Positions 46,465 to 53,754 of a stretch of DNA of 64,000 nucleotides are shown one piece after another. Source of the DNA: Faecalispora jeddahensis (GTDB taxonomy: Bacteria > Bacillota > Clostridia > Oscillospirales > Acutalibacteraceae); the NCBI RefSeq assembly GCF_000577335.1, contig NZ_CBYL010000009.1, forward strand, positions 22,901-86,900, given 5' to 3'. A program made the position numbers and the translations under genes. Position 1 is the first letter of the stretch, and every line of letters begins with the position of its first letter. The notes beneath the pieces were generated by a model that was given only the letters and a program-made list of their open reading frames with translations, had not been told where the DNA came from and made no database searches.

Positions 46465-47886
46465 TTACTGGCGAAATACAATTTCGATTGTCCTGTTTCT
46501 TCGGTCAAACACAATATGATCGACGAATGAACGGAGCAGTTCGTTTTTGATATCGGTTCCCGTTGCCTGATCCTGCAGAACGGCAAGAATACTCTGCCTG
46601 GAAAGACCCGGCTCCTCCCCTTGATCTTCCCGCGCAGCAGTGAGCTCCTCCTGAATCCGCCGGATTTCGTTCTGAACGCTTTCTTTGTTCGCCCGGTATT
46701 CATCTAATGAATCGACACCCGAAGCATACGCTTCTTTTGCGCGCAAAAGCCTGTTCTGCTGGTATTTCAACGCTTTTTCCGCCAATCCGCAAATATCCGT
46801 ACACGCTGCCAAAGGCTGTGGGTGCAGCACAAAAGTATCGCTTTCCAACGCCTGCCGGATTCCGGCCAAAACCAAGGCGTTCAGCTTTGAGATGGAAATG
46901 CTGTGGGATACATTGCACCGGCCGTGATTATAATTGACACACTGCAGGCTGTCTTTGCCGAGCCTTGCAAGGGTGCCACCGCATGCGCCGCAACGAACCA
47001 GCCCGCGCAGAAGGTACTCCCCGTTCTGCGGCGGAGTCTTTCTCGAATATCTGGGATAGATCTTCTGAAGCCGCTTTTTCTGCCGCTGCGCGAGATCCCA
47101 GGTCGCCTGATCGATAATCGGTTCATGCAGGCCCGGAAGAACATTTTCAGGACTGCCGCCGTCCTTCTGCCCGGCCCTGCCCGACGTCCAACGAATTTTA
47201 CCGAGATACACCGGGTTATTCAGCACATAATCCACCGTGCGGCCCGCCCAAGGATTTCCGCGGTTTGTCAGAACGCCCATCGCGTTGATTTTCCGGGCAA
47301 TTTCCGTTGCCCCCATCCCAGACAGATAATCCGCAAATATCATACGTACGATCTCCGCCTGCTCCGGCCGGATCACATACCGCTTATCGATGATGTCGTA
47401 CCCGAAGGATGGAATCGAAACCGGTTCACCCCGGCCCGCCTTTTCGGTCATCCCGCGGGTGACCTCCTCCGCCAGATTGATGCTGTAATACTCATCCATT
47501 GCCTCGATGATCGCTTCCATCAGGATGGACATTTTATCGTCGCCGAGCGCTTCGGTAATGGAGATCACATCGATCCCCAGCTGTCTGCGCAGCATCGTCT
47601 TATACACGATGCTGTCCTGCCGGCTGCGTGCAAACCGGCTGAACTTCCAGAGCAAGATCGCTTCAAACGGCTTTGGCTTGCGCTTCGCGATCCCGATCAT
47701 TCGATTGAACTGCGTGCGGTTTTTCGTTGACTTTCCACTGATTCCTTCGTCGGCAAACAGGTATTCATCCGGCACTGTCATTCCGTTGCGCGCGGCATAA
47801 TCGCGGATCAGCCGAATCTGGCTGTCTGGGCTGTATTCGGCCTGATCTTCTGTGGAAACCCGGATATAGGCCGCCGCGATTTTCAT
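46465..47886 (-). CDS. Large serine recombinase (SpoIVCA-like), element excisionase/integrase
   Basis: This 473-residue recombinase has a resolvase catalytic domain (YIRVSTEDQ with nucleophile Ser11; LWKFSRFARSRQDSI), a recombinase domain (SIPSFGYDIIDKRYVIRPEQ), a zinc ribbon (RCGACGGTLARLGKDSLQC with Cys further on) and a C-terminal coiled coil (about 380-440). The length and order equal those of SpoIVCA-type enzymes. It appears intact. Its stop is 15 bases from attR, the usual integrase-next-to-att arrangement. Its expression in the mother cell would excise the element. Confidence 0.95.
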   Translation of the reverse strand: MKIAAAYIRVSTEDQAEYSPDSQIRLIRDYAARNGMTVPDEYLFADEGISGKSTKNRTQFNRMIGIAKRKPKPFEAILLWKFSRFARSRQDSIVYKTMLRRQLGIDVISITEALGDDKMSILMEAIIEAMDEYYSINLAEEVTRGMTEKAGRGEPVSIPSFGYDIIDKRYVIRPEQAEIVRMIFADYLSGMGATEIARKINAMGVLTNRGNPWAGRTVDYVLNNPVYLGKIRWTSGRAGQKDGGSPENVLPGLHEPIIDQATWDLAQRQKKRLQKIYPRYSRKTPPQNGEYLLRGLVRCGACGGTLARLGKDSLQCVNYNHGRCNVSHSISISKLNALVLAGIRQALESDTFVLHPQPLAACTDICGLAEKALKYQQNRLLRAKEAYASGVDSLDEYRANKESVQNEIRRIQEELTAAREDQGEEPGLSRQSILAVLQDQATGTDIKNELLRSFVDHIVFDRRNRTIEIVFRQ

Positions 47887-47933
47887 TCCAGCCTTCCCCC
47901 TTCCATCGGAAAATTCAATCCTTATCCTCTGAA

Positions 47934-47964
47934 TCTGTATATGAACTCCCGCGAAAGATTATTC
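47934..47964 (-). promoter_or_regulatory. Possible sigma-E-type promoter of the recombinase
   Basis: On the minus strand GAATAATC (47964-47957) matches the sigma-E -35 pattern in 7 of 8 places; 15 bases later is TATACAGA (47941-47934), a partial match to the -10 CATACAAT. It ends 48 bases before the start codon. Consensus matching is by eye only. Confidence 0.3.
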
Positions 47965-48080
47965 AGAATCAATAAAGCGCCGGTTTTGCCTTAGGCGCTC
48001 ACTAGATCTTCCATACAACAGGCTGCCGCTGTCATAGGACAAAATTCCGCGCCCATATGCTTGGTGTGGAGGTGAGGCCG

Positions 48081-48323
48081 ATGGCAAAAAGAGAAACATT
48101 TACGGTGGCAACAGCCATTCGGCTCGACGACGGGCGCGTGCTCCCCTGGGGCCGCACAGCCTTTGCGCTGACAAAAGAATCCGGCGAATACCGCTGCGAA
48201 TGCCTGGAGCATACCTTTCACCTGGCACAAGAGGAACGCCAGGCCTATGAAAAAGCCATGCTTGAGCGTGTGGGGGAACAGATGTCCCTGCGCCGTCCGT
48301 GCGGCAGTTTGCCGCACGATTGA
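48081..48323 (+). CDS. 80-residue hypothetical protein inside the element (candidate directionality factor)
   Basis: ATG 48081 follows GGAGGTGAGG, a strong site. The protein is small and charged (MAKRETFTVATAIRLDDGRV; EYRCECLEHTFHLAQEERQA) with no recognised domain. Its size and its place directly behind the recombinase, transcribed divergently, are compatible with a recombination directionality factor, but that is only a hypothesis. Confidence 0.5.
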   Translation: MAKRETFTVATAIRLDDGRVLPWGRTAFALTKESGEYRCECLEHTFHLAQEERQAYEKAMLERVGEQMSLRRPCGSLPHD

Positions 48324-48355
48324 TATTCCCGGACGAAACAAGGGGTACAGTAAAA

Positions 48356-48381
48356 CACCGCATCCGTCAGCGGATGCGGTG
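48356..48381. terminator. Convergent terminator
   Basis: Perfect stem CACCGCATCCG/CGGATGCGGTG with a TCAG loop, with A-rich flanks, between the 80-residue gene and the convergent TspO-like gene. Confidence 0.75.
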
Positions 48382-48399
48382 AAAATGAAAATTGTATTC

Positions 48400-48873
48400 T
48401 TAATTTAAAAGCCAGACTCCACAACTGAGGTAAGCCGCAAATGTCACCCACAGCAAATATGGAATCTGCAAAAACGCGGCGGCTTTTTGGCAGCGATAAA
48501 ACAGCCGGAGCATAATCAGAATCAGCACCCAGAGAAGAATCAGCCAAAGGAACGCCGCAAAGAAGGCTTGCAGATGAAAGAAAATCAGGGACCAGAAAAA
48601 GTTAACAAGTAGCTGGATAAGATATACCGCAATCGCCCGTCTTTTCCACTGGCACCCCGAGCAGTATACCAGATAGGTCGAAATACCCATCAGAAAATAC
48701 AGAATTCCCCAGGCAATCGGGAAAACGGACGGCGGCGGTGACAGCGGCGGCAGATAGAGCTGTTCATACAGCGCGGAATTGTCCCTGGTCAACAGCCCGG
48801 CCAGCGCACCGGTTCCCATGCTGAGAACGATGCTCGCAATCAGCGCCTTCCATCGAATCGTAACACAATACAT
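48400..48873 (-). CDS. TspO/MBR family membrane protein
   Basis: This 157-residue protein has five hydrophobic helices and the TspO motifs LYLPPLSPPPSVFPIAWGILYFLMG and the NFFWSLIFF segment. TspO proteins bind porphyrins and are linked to oxidative or stress responses. ATG 48873 follows AGGAGGGG. It is cargo of the cotJC element; any tie to the peroxiredoxin and to the catalase-like host gene is speculative. Confidence 0.88.
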   Translation of the reverse strand: MYCVTIRWKALIASIVLSMGTGALAGLLTRDNSALYEQLYLPPLSPPPSVFPIAWGILYFLMGISTYLVYCSGCQWKRRAIAVYLIQLLVNFFWSLIFFHLQAFFAAFLWLILLWVLILIMLRLFYRCQKAAAFLQIPYLLWVTFAAYLSCGVWLLN

Positions 48874-49125
48874 CTTCTCCCCTCCTGTTCTTCCAATTAT
48901 TTCGTACCTAAAGACCCCAAACCTGTTTTCTTGCATGGATGGTGGGAATCCCCTGCGGCACTAGTGTATGCAATCATCCATCGGTTCTATGCAGGCGGGA
49001 ACTGGTGCGTTTCAAAAAAGCATCCCATTTTGATTCTCCCGAACTTTGTGACCTAGTTGCGGAAGCTTTCTTTTGGCTCTGCTATACTCATACCAACATC
49101 AAAAATCAATAAAGGAGGAATCAAA

Positions 49126-49803
49126 ATGGAAGAAATGCAAGTTACCAGAATGCCTTTGATCGGCGATAAGGCGCCTTCTTTCCAGGCTGTTACAACACAA
49201 GGAGAAATCCATTTCCCGGAAGATTACACAGGGAAATGGGTGATTCTCTTTTCGCACCCCGCAGATTTCACCCCCGTCTGCACGACGGAGTTTATGACCT
49301 TTGCCTCTATGGCGGAGGAGTTCAGAAGCCTGAATACCGAATTGGTCGGCTTGTCCGTTGACTCCCTCTACGCACATATCGCATGGCTCAGAAAGATTCA
49401 GGAGCTGGAATGGAACGGCATGAAAAATGTTGAGGTCAAATTCCCGCTGATCGAAGATATCCGCATGGAGGTTGCAAACAAATACGGCATGATTCAGCCG
49501 GGGCAGTCCAACACGCAGGCGGTCAGAGCTGTTTTCATCATCGACCCGCAGGCGAAAATCCGCACAATATTGTATTATCCCCTTTCGACCGGCAGAAACT
49601 TTGACGAGATCAAACGGATTATCCTTGCGCTGCAAAAGGCGGATCAGGACAGCGTGGCAACCCCCGCGAACTGGCGCCCCGGCGACGATGTGATCGTACC
49701 GACGGCCGGCTCGTGCGGAACAGCTAAGGAGCGAATGGAAAGCCAGAACGAAGACCAGTATTGTTTGGATTGGTTTATGTGCTTCCGGCGTGAAAATAAA
49801 TAA
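49126..49803 (+). CDS. Peroxiredoxin (Prx6/AhpC-TSA type)
   Basis: This 225-residue peroxidase has the peroxidatic Cys52 in HPADFTPVCTTEF, plus the Prx C-terminal domain (NWRPGDDVIVPTAGSCGT) and further Cys in YCLDWFMC. It reduces hydrogen peroxide or alkyl peroxides in the cytoplasm. ATG 49126 follows AAAGGAGG; TATACT about 40 bases upstream is a likely -10. It is cargo of the element and has its own terminator. Confidence 0.93.
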   Translation: MEEMQVTRMPLIGDKAPSFQAVTTQGEIHFPEDYTGKWVILFSHPADFTPVCTTEFMTFASMAEEFRSLNTELVGLSVDSLYAHIAWLRKIQELEWNGMKNVEVKFPLIEDIRMEVANKYGMIQPGQSNTQAVRAVFIIDPQAKIRTILYYPLSTGRNFDEIKRIILALQKADQDSVATPANWRPGDDVIVPTAGSCGTAKERMESQNEDQYCLDWFMCFRRENK

Positions 49804-49834
49804 CCAGCAGTTTCATCTCCCTCTCTTCCTGTAG

Positions 49835-49863
49835 AAAAAGCGCCTGCGTTGCAGGCGCTTTTT
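49835..49863. terminator. Intrinsic terminator after peroxiredoxin
   Basis: Stem AAGCGCCTGC/GCAGGCGCTT with a 3-base loop, an A-run before and five T after; bidirectional, between convergent peroxiredoxin and hydrolase genes. Confidence 0.92.
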
Positions 49864-49888
49864 CTTTGTGGGAACAAAATTCCTCAAA

Positions 49889-50800
49889 TCAGCCGGACCG
49901 CGAATTGCCCGGGGCCGGATACGAATTGCTCCCTATCCACTTTTTAGACAGATCCCCTTTGTCCGCCGAACCTTCTGTCAGCGGAGTATCGTTCTGTGTA
50001 AAGGCGATCAGCTCGCGGTTAAATTTGTCCATTTGATCGTAGAACAGAAAATGGCCGCACTGCTGAAACGAAACCAGCTTTGAATTTTTGATCCCCTTGT
50101 TCTGCGCCACCGCCAGCGGGTACAAACAAACCCGATCGTTCAGCCCGTGCAGAATCAGCGTGGGAACATTGACCTTTTCCATATCGTCGAACAGCACCTC
50201 GTTCAGCCAGGTGTTCGCAATCGCGGCGGTTGACCAGCTGGCCGCCTGCAGCCCCAGCTGGAAGATCCAGTCCTGAATCGGTTTGCCGACACAGTGGAAA
50301 AAGATCATGTTGCCAAAGCCCACAAGCATCTTGGGGCGGTCGGTATATGTTCCCTGAATAATGTCCAGAACCGCCTTCCTCTGCAGCCCATACGGAAAGT
50401 TCGGGCGCTGAATCAGGCTGGGGGCCGCCGCCGCAAACAGCGCCAGCTTTGATACCCCGTGGCCGTTATGTCTTGCCATATAGCGCAGGCAGATCGCTCC
50501 GCCCGTGGAATGGCCGGCAAGCGTGATGTTCCTTAGCTGCAGTGTATCGATCACGGCGCGTATGTCGTCGGCCAAACGGTTGTAATCGTAACCGCTCCAC
50601 GGCTTATCGGAAAGACCGAAGCCGCGGCAGTCGATCGCAATGCACCGGTACCCAAGCCTTGGAAGCTGGTTGAACTGATATTCGAACAAATTGTGGTTCC
50701 CCGGCCACCCGTGAACAAAGAGAATGGTTTTATCCCCGCCCGGATTCAAATCCTCGACGAAGATTTTGACGTTCGATTCTACTGTTACATAATAACCCAC
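49889..50800 (-). CDS. Alpha/beta hydrolase
   Basis: This protein of about 303 residues has the fold's oxyanion region FVHGWPGNHNLF, nucleophile elbow GHSTGG (Ser), Asp in GLNDRV and His in CGHFLF. Close relatives include haloperoxidases, epoxide hydrolases and esterases. I prefer GTG 50800, which follows GGAGGGAG, to ATG 50848, which has no ribosome-binding site. It is cargo of the element, next to attL; no substrate can be named. Confidence 0.85.
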   Translation of the reverse strand: MGYYVTVESNVKIFVEDLNPGGDKTILFVHGWPGNHNLFEYQFNQLPRLGYRCIAIDCRGFGLSDKPWSGYDYNRLADDIRAVIDTLQLRNITLAGHSTGGAICLRYMARHNGHGVSKLALFAAAAPSLIQRPNFPYGLQRKAVLDIIQGTYTDRPKMLVGFGNMIFFHCVGKPIQDWIFQLGLQAASWSTAAIANTWLNEVLFDDMEKVNVPTLILHGLNDRVCLYPLAVAQNKGIKNSKLVSFQQCGHFLFYDQMDKFNRELIAFTQNDTPLTEGSADKGDLSKKWIGSNSYPAPGNSRSG

Positions 50801-50934
50801 ATTGTCATCTCCCTCCGAAACAATACCAGAATATTCTTTTAAAGACATTTTGGTGACTACTGTGAAAGGATATTGGCAAAGGAATCAAAAAAAACACCCT
50901 ATATTTTCGCTTCAGGTGGAACCGGAAAAACCAT

Positions 50935-51072
50935 CTAAAGCAAAACCGCCGGACGATTTGATACCCTTTTGCCATGTGGCCCGCCATACTGTGTCATAAT
51001 GATCTTGGCCAGAGCGGGGTTGGGGTTTTTAATCTTGATCGGGTACTGTAATCTTTTTTCATAGACCCACAT
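50935..51072 (-). CDS. cotJC: cotJC 5' segment (interrupted gene): start codon and first 31 codons, then element sequence
   Basis: ATG 51072 overlaps the cotJB stop (TAATG) and follows GAGGAGG. It encodes MWVYEKRLQYPIKIKNPNPA then LAKIIMTQYGGP, the classic CotJC N-terminus, and then 13 unrelated residues from the element to a TAG at 50935. The host-derived part ends in the core at 50978. Joined to 46434 it restores QYGGPDGEL and the full protein. In the interrupted state the cell could make only a 45-residue peptide. Confidence 0.9.
   Translation of the reverse strand: MWVYEKRLQYPIKIKNPNPALAKIIMTQYGGPHGKRVSNRPAVLL
50978..50992 (-). other. attL: left core of the cotJC element
   Basis: Plus-strand GGCCCGCCATACTGT, matching attR at 14 of 15 bases. 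Predicted crossover dinucleotide at 50981-50982. Confidence 0.8.
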
Positions 51073-51332
51073 TAGTTGTCAACCTCCTCTTCAATTTCCC
51101 ATGGCCAGGGGCCAGTGATCCAAGCCCATCGGCTGGTCTGGTTGCTGGTTTCTCCCATCGGGCCGTAGGCGTCCTCGTAATTTTTGGTCAGTTCATCGAT
51201 CTTCTTGCGGGTGTCTTCCAGTTTCTTTGCCGCCTCGCAGTTGTTGGGGTGTGTGTCCAAAAAAATGTGAAGTTCCCACGCCATGAATCGATACGCATTG
51301 ATCTGGCGCATCAGTCTTTCCTGATCTGTCAT
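51072..51332 (-). CDS. cotJB: Spore coat protein CotJB
   Basis: This 86-residue protein contains the CotJB hallmarks INAYRFMAWELHIFLDTHPN, then YGPM and the C-terminal WAWITGPWPWE. It is part of the CotJ complex of the inner coat. Its ATG overlaps the cotJA stop (ATGA), and its stop overlaps the cotJC start, giving tight coupling through all three genes. Confidence 0.95.
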   Translation of the reverse strand: MTDQERLMRQINAYRFMAWELHIFLDTHPNNCEAAKKLEDTRKKIDELTKNYEDAYGPMGETSNQTSRWAWITGPWPWEIEEEVDN

Positions 51333-51880
51333 TTCAGAACACCCCTTTTCCCTGTAAAGGGTTTATCCAGATCCGGGAAAATCGTGCCCTGATCAAATCC
51401 CTTTTCAGCCGAATACGTTGCGTCGAATTGCTGGAACGGTATATATGCCATGGCGACCACTGTCTGGGCCGGCAGCGGTGAAACCGCAACGGTCAGTTCG
51501 CAGCTCTGCATGCTCTGTATACTCTGCACACTCTGCATACTCTGCGCATTCTGCATGCTTTGTGCGTTCGGCATGCTCTGCGCATTCGGTATGCTCTGCG
51601 CATTCTGCGCACTCTGCACATTCGGCATGCTCTGCGCATTCTGCGCGCCCTGCACATTCGGCATGCCCTGCGCGTTCTGCGCGCTCTGCACATTTGGCGT
51701 GCTTTGCGCATTCTGCGCGCTCTGCACATTCGGCGTGCTTTGCGCATTCTGCGCACTCTGCGTCTCCCGCGCGTTCTGCGTACTTTGCGCATTCTGCGTC
51801 CCCTGCGCGTTCTGCGTACTCTGCATATTTTGCAGGTTTTGCATATACTGCAGGTACTGCAGATTCTGGTTATCTGTCAT
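51329..51880 (-). CDS. cotJA: Spore coat-associated protein CotJA with long Gln/Asn-rich repeat extension
   Basis: The C-terminal 55 residues are a standard CotJA (VVAMAYIPFQQFDATYSAEK, then GFDQGTIFPDLDKPF). The preceding 125 residues are a low-complexity repeat of QNAQSM/QNAQST/PNVQSA units. B. subtilis CotJA is only about 82 residues, so the N-terminus is expanded. ATG 51880 with AAGGGG upstream is preferred to the ATG at 51904. The ATA-rich GGAATATT at about 51955 resembles a sigma-E -35 box. Confidence 0.92.
   Translation of the reverse strand: MTDNQNLQYLQYMQNLQNMQSTQNAQGTQNAQSTQNARETQSAQNAQSTPNVQSAQNAQSTPNVQSAQNAQGMPNVQGAQNAQSMPNVQSAQNAQSIPNAQSMPNAQSMQNAQSMQSVQSIQSMQSCELTVAVSPLPAQTVVAMAYIPFQQFDATYSAEKGFDQGTIFPDLDKPFTGKRGVLK
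51490..51835. repeat. Tandem repeat within cotJA
   Basis: About 35-40 degenerate copies of a 9-bp unit (plus strand CTCTGCGCA/TTCTGCGCA), grouped as 18-bp doublets, encode hexapeptides such as QNAQSM and PNVQSA. Copies are most similar in the middle, pointing to recent slippage or unequal recombination. Spurious frames arise here on the opposite strand. Confidence 0.85.
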
Positions 51881-52142
51881 TCTTCTCGTGTTCCCCTTTC
51901 TCATAATCTAAAGCTTATCCCATAACAGAATATGCCGGCAGAATATTCCGAGTGCCTGTTCTCTTTTAAAAATCAAGCGGAAGCCCATTCCGCCGCCAAA
52001 ATCAGCGCACAGCAGAGGCTTTTCAGAACAAATCGCCGGGCAGCGATTCTGATCATCGCGCCCGGCGATTTGGCATCTTGCCTGCAATTTAGATTCATAG
52101 TATAATTTGATACGACTCTTCTTAGAAAGGAGGCTGCGCGTC
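51881..52142. other. cotJ upstream region; no other gene
   Basis: It holds the cotJ promoter region (GGAATATT near 51948-51955 on the minus strand) and an unassigned stretch. A TATAATTT near 52102-52109 on the plus strand could be the -10 of the following unit. Confidence 0.4.
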
Positions 52143-52336
52143 ATGAGATATCTTTCGGGAATGAACCGGAGTTTCTTTCGGATTGGCCCAGCAAAATATT
52201 TTCGCTGGAGAAAGCAGGGGCCTGCTTTGTTCCACGTTACTCCGGAGAAATCGCGGGAATGCCGCTGATCCCCGTCTGCCGTCAACCTATGCCAGCGGAT
52301 TTTGATCCGGCTGACCTTCCGTGTTTTTCTCCCTGA
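52143..52336 (+). pseudogene. Small broken ORF upstream of the MFS exporter
   Basis: AAAGGAGG precedes ATG 52143, which opens only a 41-codon frame. A different frame stays open to TGA 52336 and reads like a real protein (FLSDWPSKIFSLEKAGACFV, PRYSGEIAGMPLIPVCRQP, DFDPADLPCFSP) but lacks its own start. One frameshift after the first five codons would join start and body into about 65 residues. This may be a frameshifted gene, or a sequencing error. I do not recognise the family. Confidence 0.4.
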
Positions 52337-52361
52337 ATTTTTAGAGAGGAAACCCTTTTTT

Positions 52362-53591
52362 ATGAATCAAATCACAACTGAATCCGCCGCCTGGAAAAAG
52401 CAGGTCGGCTGGTTTTTGCTGAGCCAAAACATCTCGTTGTTCGGTTCCTCCGTCGTGGGCTTCGCCATCATCTGGCACATTACCCTGACGACTTCCTCCG
52501 GCGTATGGATTATGCTTTCGACCATCTGCTCGATTCTGCCGCAGGTGCTGGTTTCGCTGATCGGCGGCGTTTGGGCCGACCGGTATAACCGCAAATACCT
52601 GATTATGCTGTCGGACGGCTTTATCGCCACGGCGACGCTCGGCCTGGCCATAGCGTTTCTGCTTGGATTCCAGAGGCTGGAGCTGCTGCTGGTCGTTTCG
52701 GCTGTGCGCTCAATCGGCGCGGGAATCCAGACCCCGGCCGTGGGGGCGATCTACCCGCAGCTGGTGCCGCAGGAATCGCTGACCAAGGTGCAGGGAATCA
52801 ACCAGACCCTGAACTCCGTTCTGCTGCTGCTTTCGCCTGCCGTGGGCGGCGTTATTTTAGGCTGGGTGGGAATTGTCGGCGCCTTTTTTGTGGATGTTGC
52901 AACCGCCGCGCTCGCGATTTTCGTCATGAGCCGGATCACCGTAGAACGCATCCGCTCCGAAAAAGAATCCGATTCCATGTGGGCAGAGCTGAAAACCGGC
53001 ATCAACTATACATTCCGCCACCCGCAGCTGCGGAATCTGATTTTATGCTACATGGCCTCTTTCTTCCTGATCACTCCCGCCGCCGTGCTTTCTCCCCTGC
53101 TGGTGGAACGCACCTTCGGCAGTGAAATCTGGAAGCTGACCGCAAACGAAATGGTGTGGACGGTCGGTTCGCTGGTGGGCGGAATTTTCGTGGCGACGAA
53201 AGGGGAATTCCGCAACAAGGTAAAAACCGTTTCCCTTTGCCTTGCGGCATTCGGCGTGTTTTTCGCGCTGATGGGAGTCGCCTGGAATTTTGTCTCTTAC
53301 CTGATTTTCGTGGGAATCTCCGGCTTCTTTCTGCCGCCGCTTTCCACCGCGCAGACCGTGCACATTCAGGAGATCACCGAGCCGGAGGTGCTGGGCCGCG
53401 TCTTTTCCATTGTACAGCTGATCACCGCCAGCGCCATGCCGGTGGCGATTCTGCTGTTCGGCCCGCTGGCCGACGTCGTCAGCGTCGAGTCGATCCTGCT
53501 GGTGACCGGCGTACTGCTGGTTCTGGTCGGAATACTGTATGGCAGAACGGCATCTGCCAACAGCTCTGTCGATCATCAGACCGAAGGCTGA
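52362..53591 (+). CDS. MFS transporter, DHA3 (macrolide-efflux-like) family
   Basis: This 409-residue membrane protein has about 12 helices and the motif GGVWADRYNRKYLIMLSDG between helices 2 and 3, the MFS-A signature of DHA3 drug exporters. Start ATG 52362 lies after AGAGAGGA. Likely a drug or toxin exporter; the actual substrate is not evident. It stands alone, ending in a terminator shared with the convergent hydrolase. Confidence 0.88.
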   Translation: MNQITTESAAWKKQVGWFLLSQNISLFGSSVVGFAIIWHITLTTSSGVWIMLSTICSILPQVLVSLIGGVWADRYNRKYLIMLSDGFIATATLGLAIAFLLGFQRLELLLVVSAVRSIGAGIQTPAVGAIYPQLVPQESLTKVQGINQTLNSVLLLLSPAVGGVILGWVGIVGAFFVDVATAALAIFVMSRITVERIRSEKESDSMWAELKTGINYTFRHPQLRNLILCYMASFFLITPAAVLSPLLVERTFGSEIWKLTANEMVWTVGSLVGGIFVATKGEFRNKVKTVSLCLAAFGVFFALMGVAWNFVSYLIFVGISGFFLPPLSTAQTVHIQEITEPEVLGRVFSIVQLITASAMPVAILLFGPLADVVSVESILLVTGVLLVLVGILYGRTASANSSVDHQTEG

Positions 53592-53713
53592 CGCCAAAAA
53601 GGCTCCCGGTTGATCTTCGGGGGTAAAGACGCCACCGGCTGTATGGTTTTTTGGTTTTCAATCCGAATGGAAAACCGCACTGCCGCAGACAGAACAGAAT
53701 CATTTCATTTTAA

Positions 53714-53754
53714 AACAGCGAAGGGCATCCTGAATCAGGATGCCCTTCGCTGTT
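53714..53754. terminator. Bidirectional intrinsic terminator between MFS and beta-lactamase-like genes
   Basis: Near-perfect arms AACAGCGAAGGGCATCCTGA and its complement with a short loop, T-rich on both sides. Confidence 0.93.

Larger units (their letters stand above)
46435..50977. mobile_element. 4,543-bp skin-like intervening element splitting cotJC
   Basis: The element lies between two copies of a 15-bp core inside cotJC. It carries, from right to left: an alpha/beta hydrolase, a peroxiredoxin, a TspO-like membrane protein, an 80-residue unknown protein and a large serine recombinase next to attR. There are no phage structural or replication genes. Excision would rebuild cotJC in frame and release a circle whose junction TGTGGC-GG-GCCACA is a perfect 14-base dyad; further out GATAC and GTATC arms sit symmetrically, and 16 of the first 21 base pairs each side are symmetric. 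This fits a programmed, sporulation-linked excision like that of the sigK element. Confidence 0.85.

Noticed and set aside
45930..46703. A 257-codon frame as a complete manganese catalase
   Set aside because: The first ~90 residues are the recombinase 3' end read in another frame; the true N-terminus is at 51072.
51418..51925. Long plus-strand Cys/Ala/Ser-rich and Arg-rich frames opposite cotJA
   Set aside because: They are artefacts of the tandem repeat; the minus-strand CotJA frame has a conserved domain and a coupled operon.
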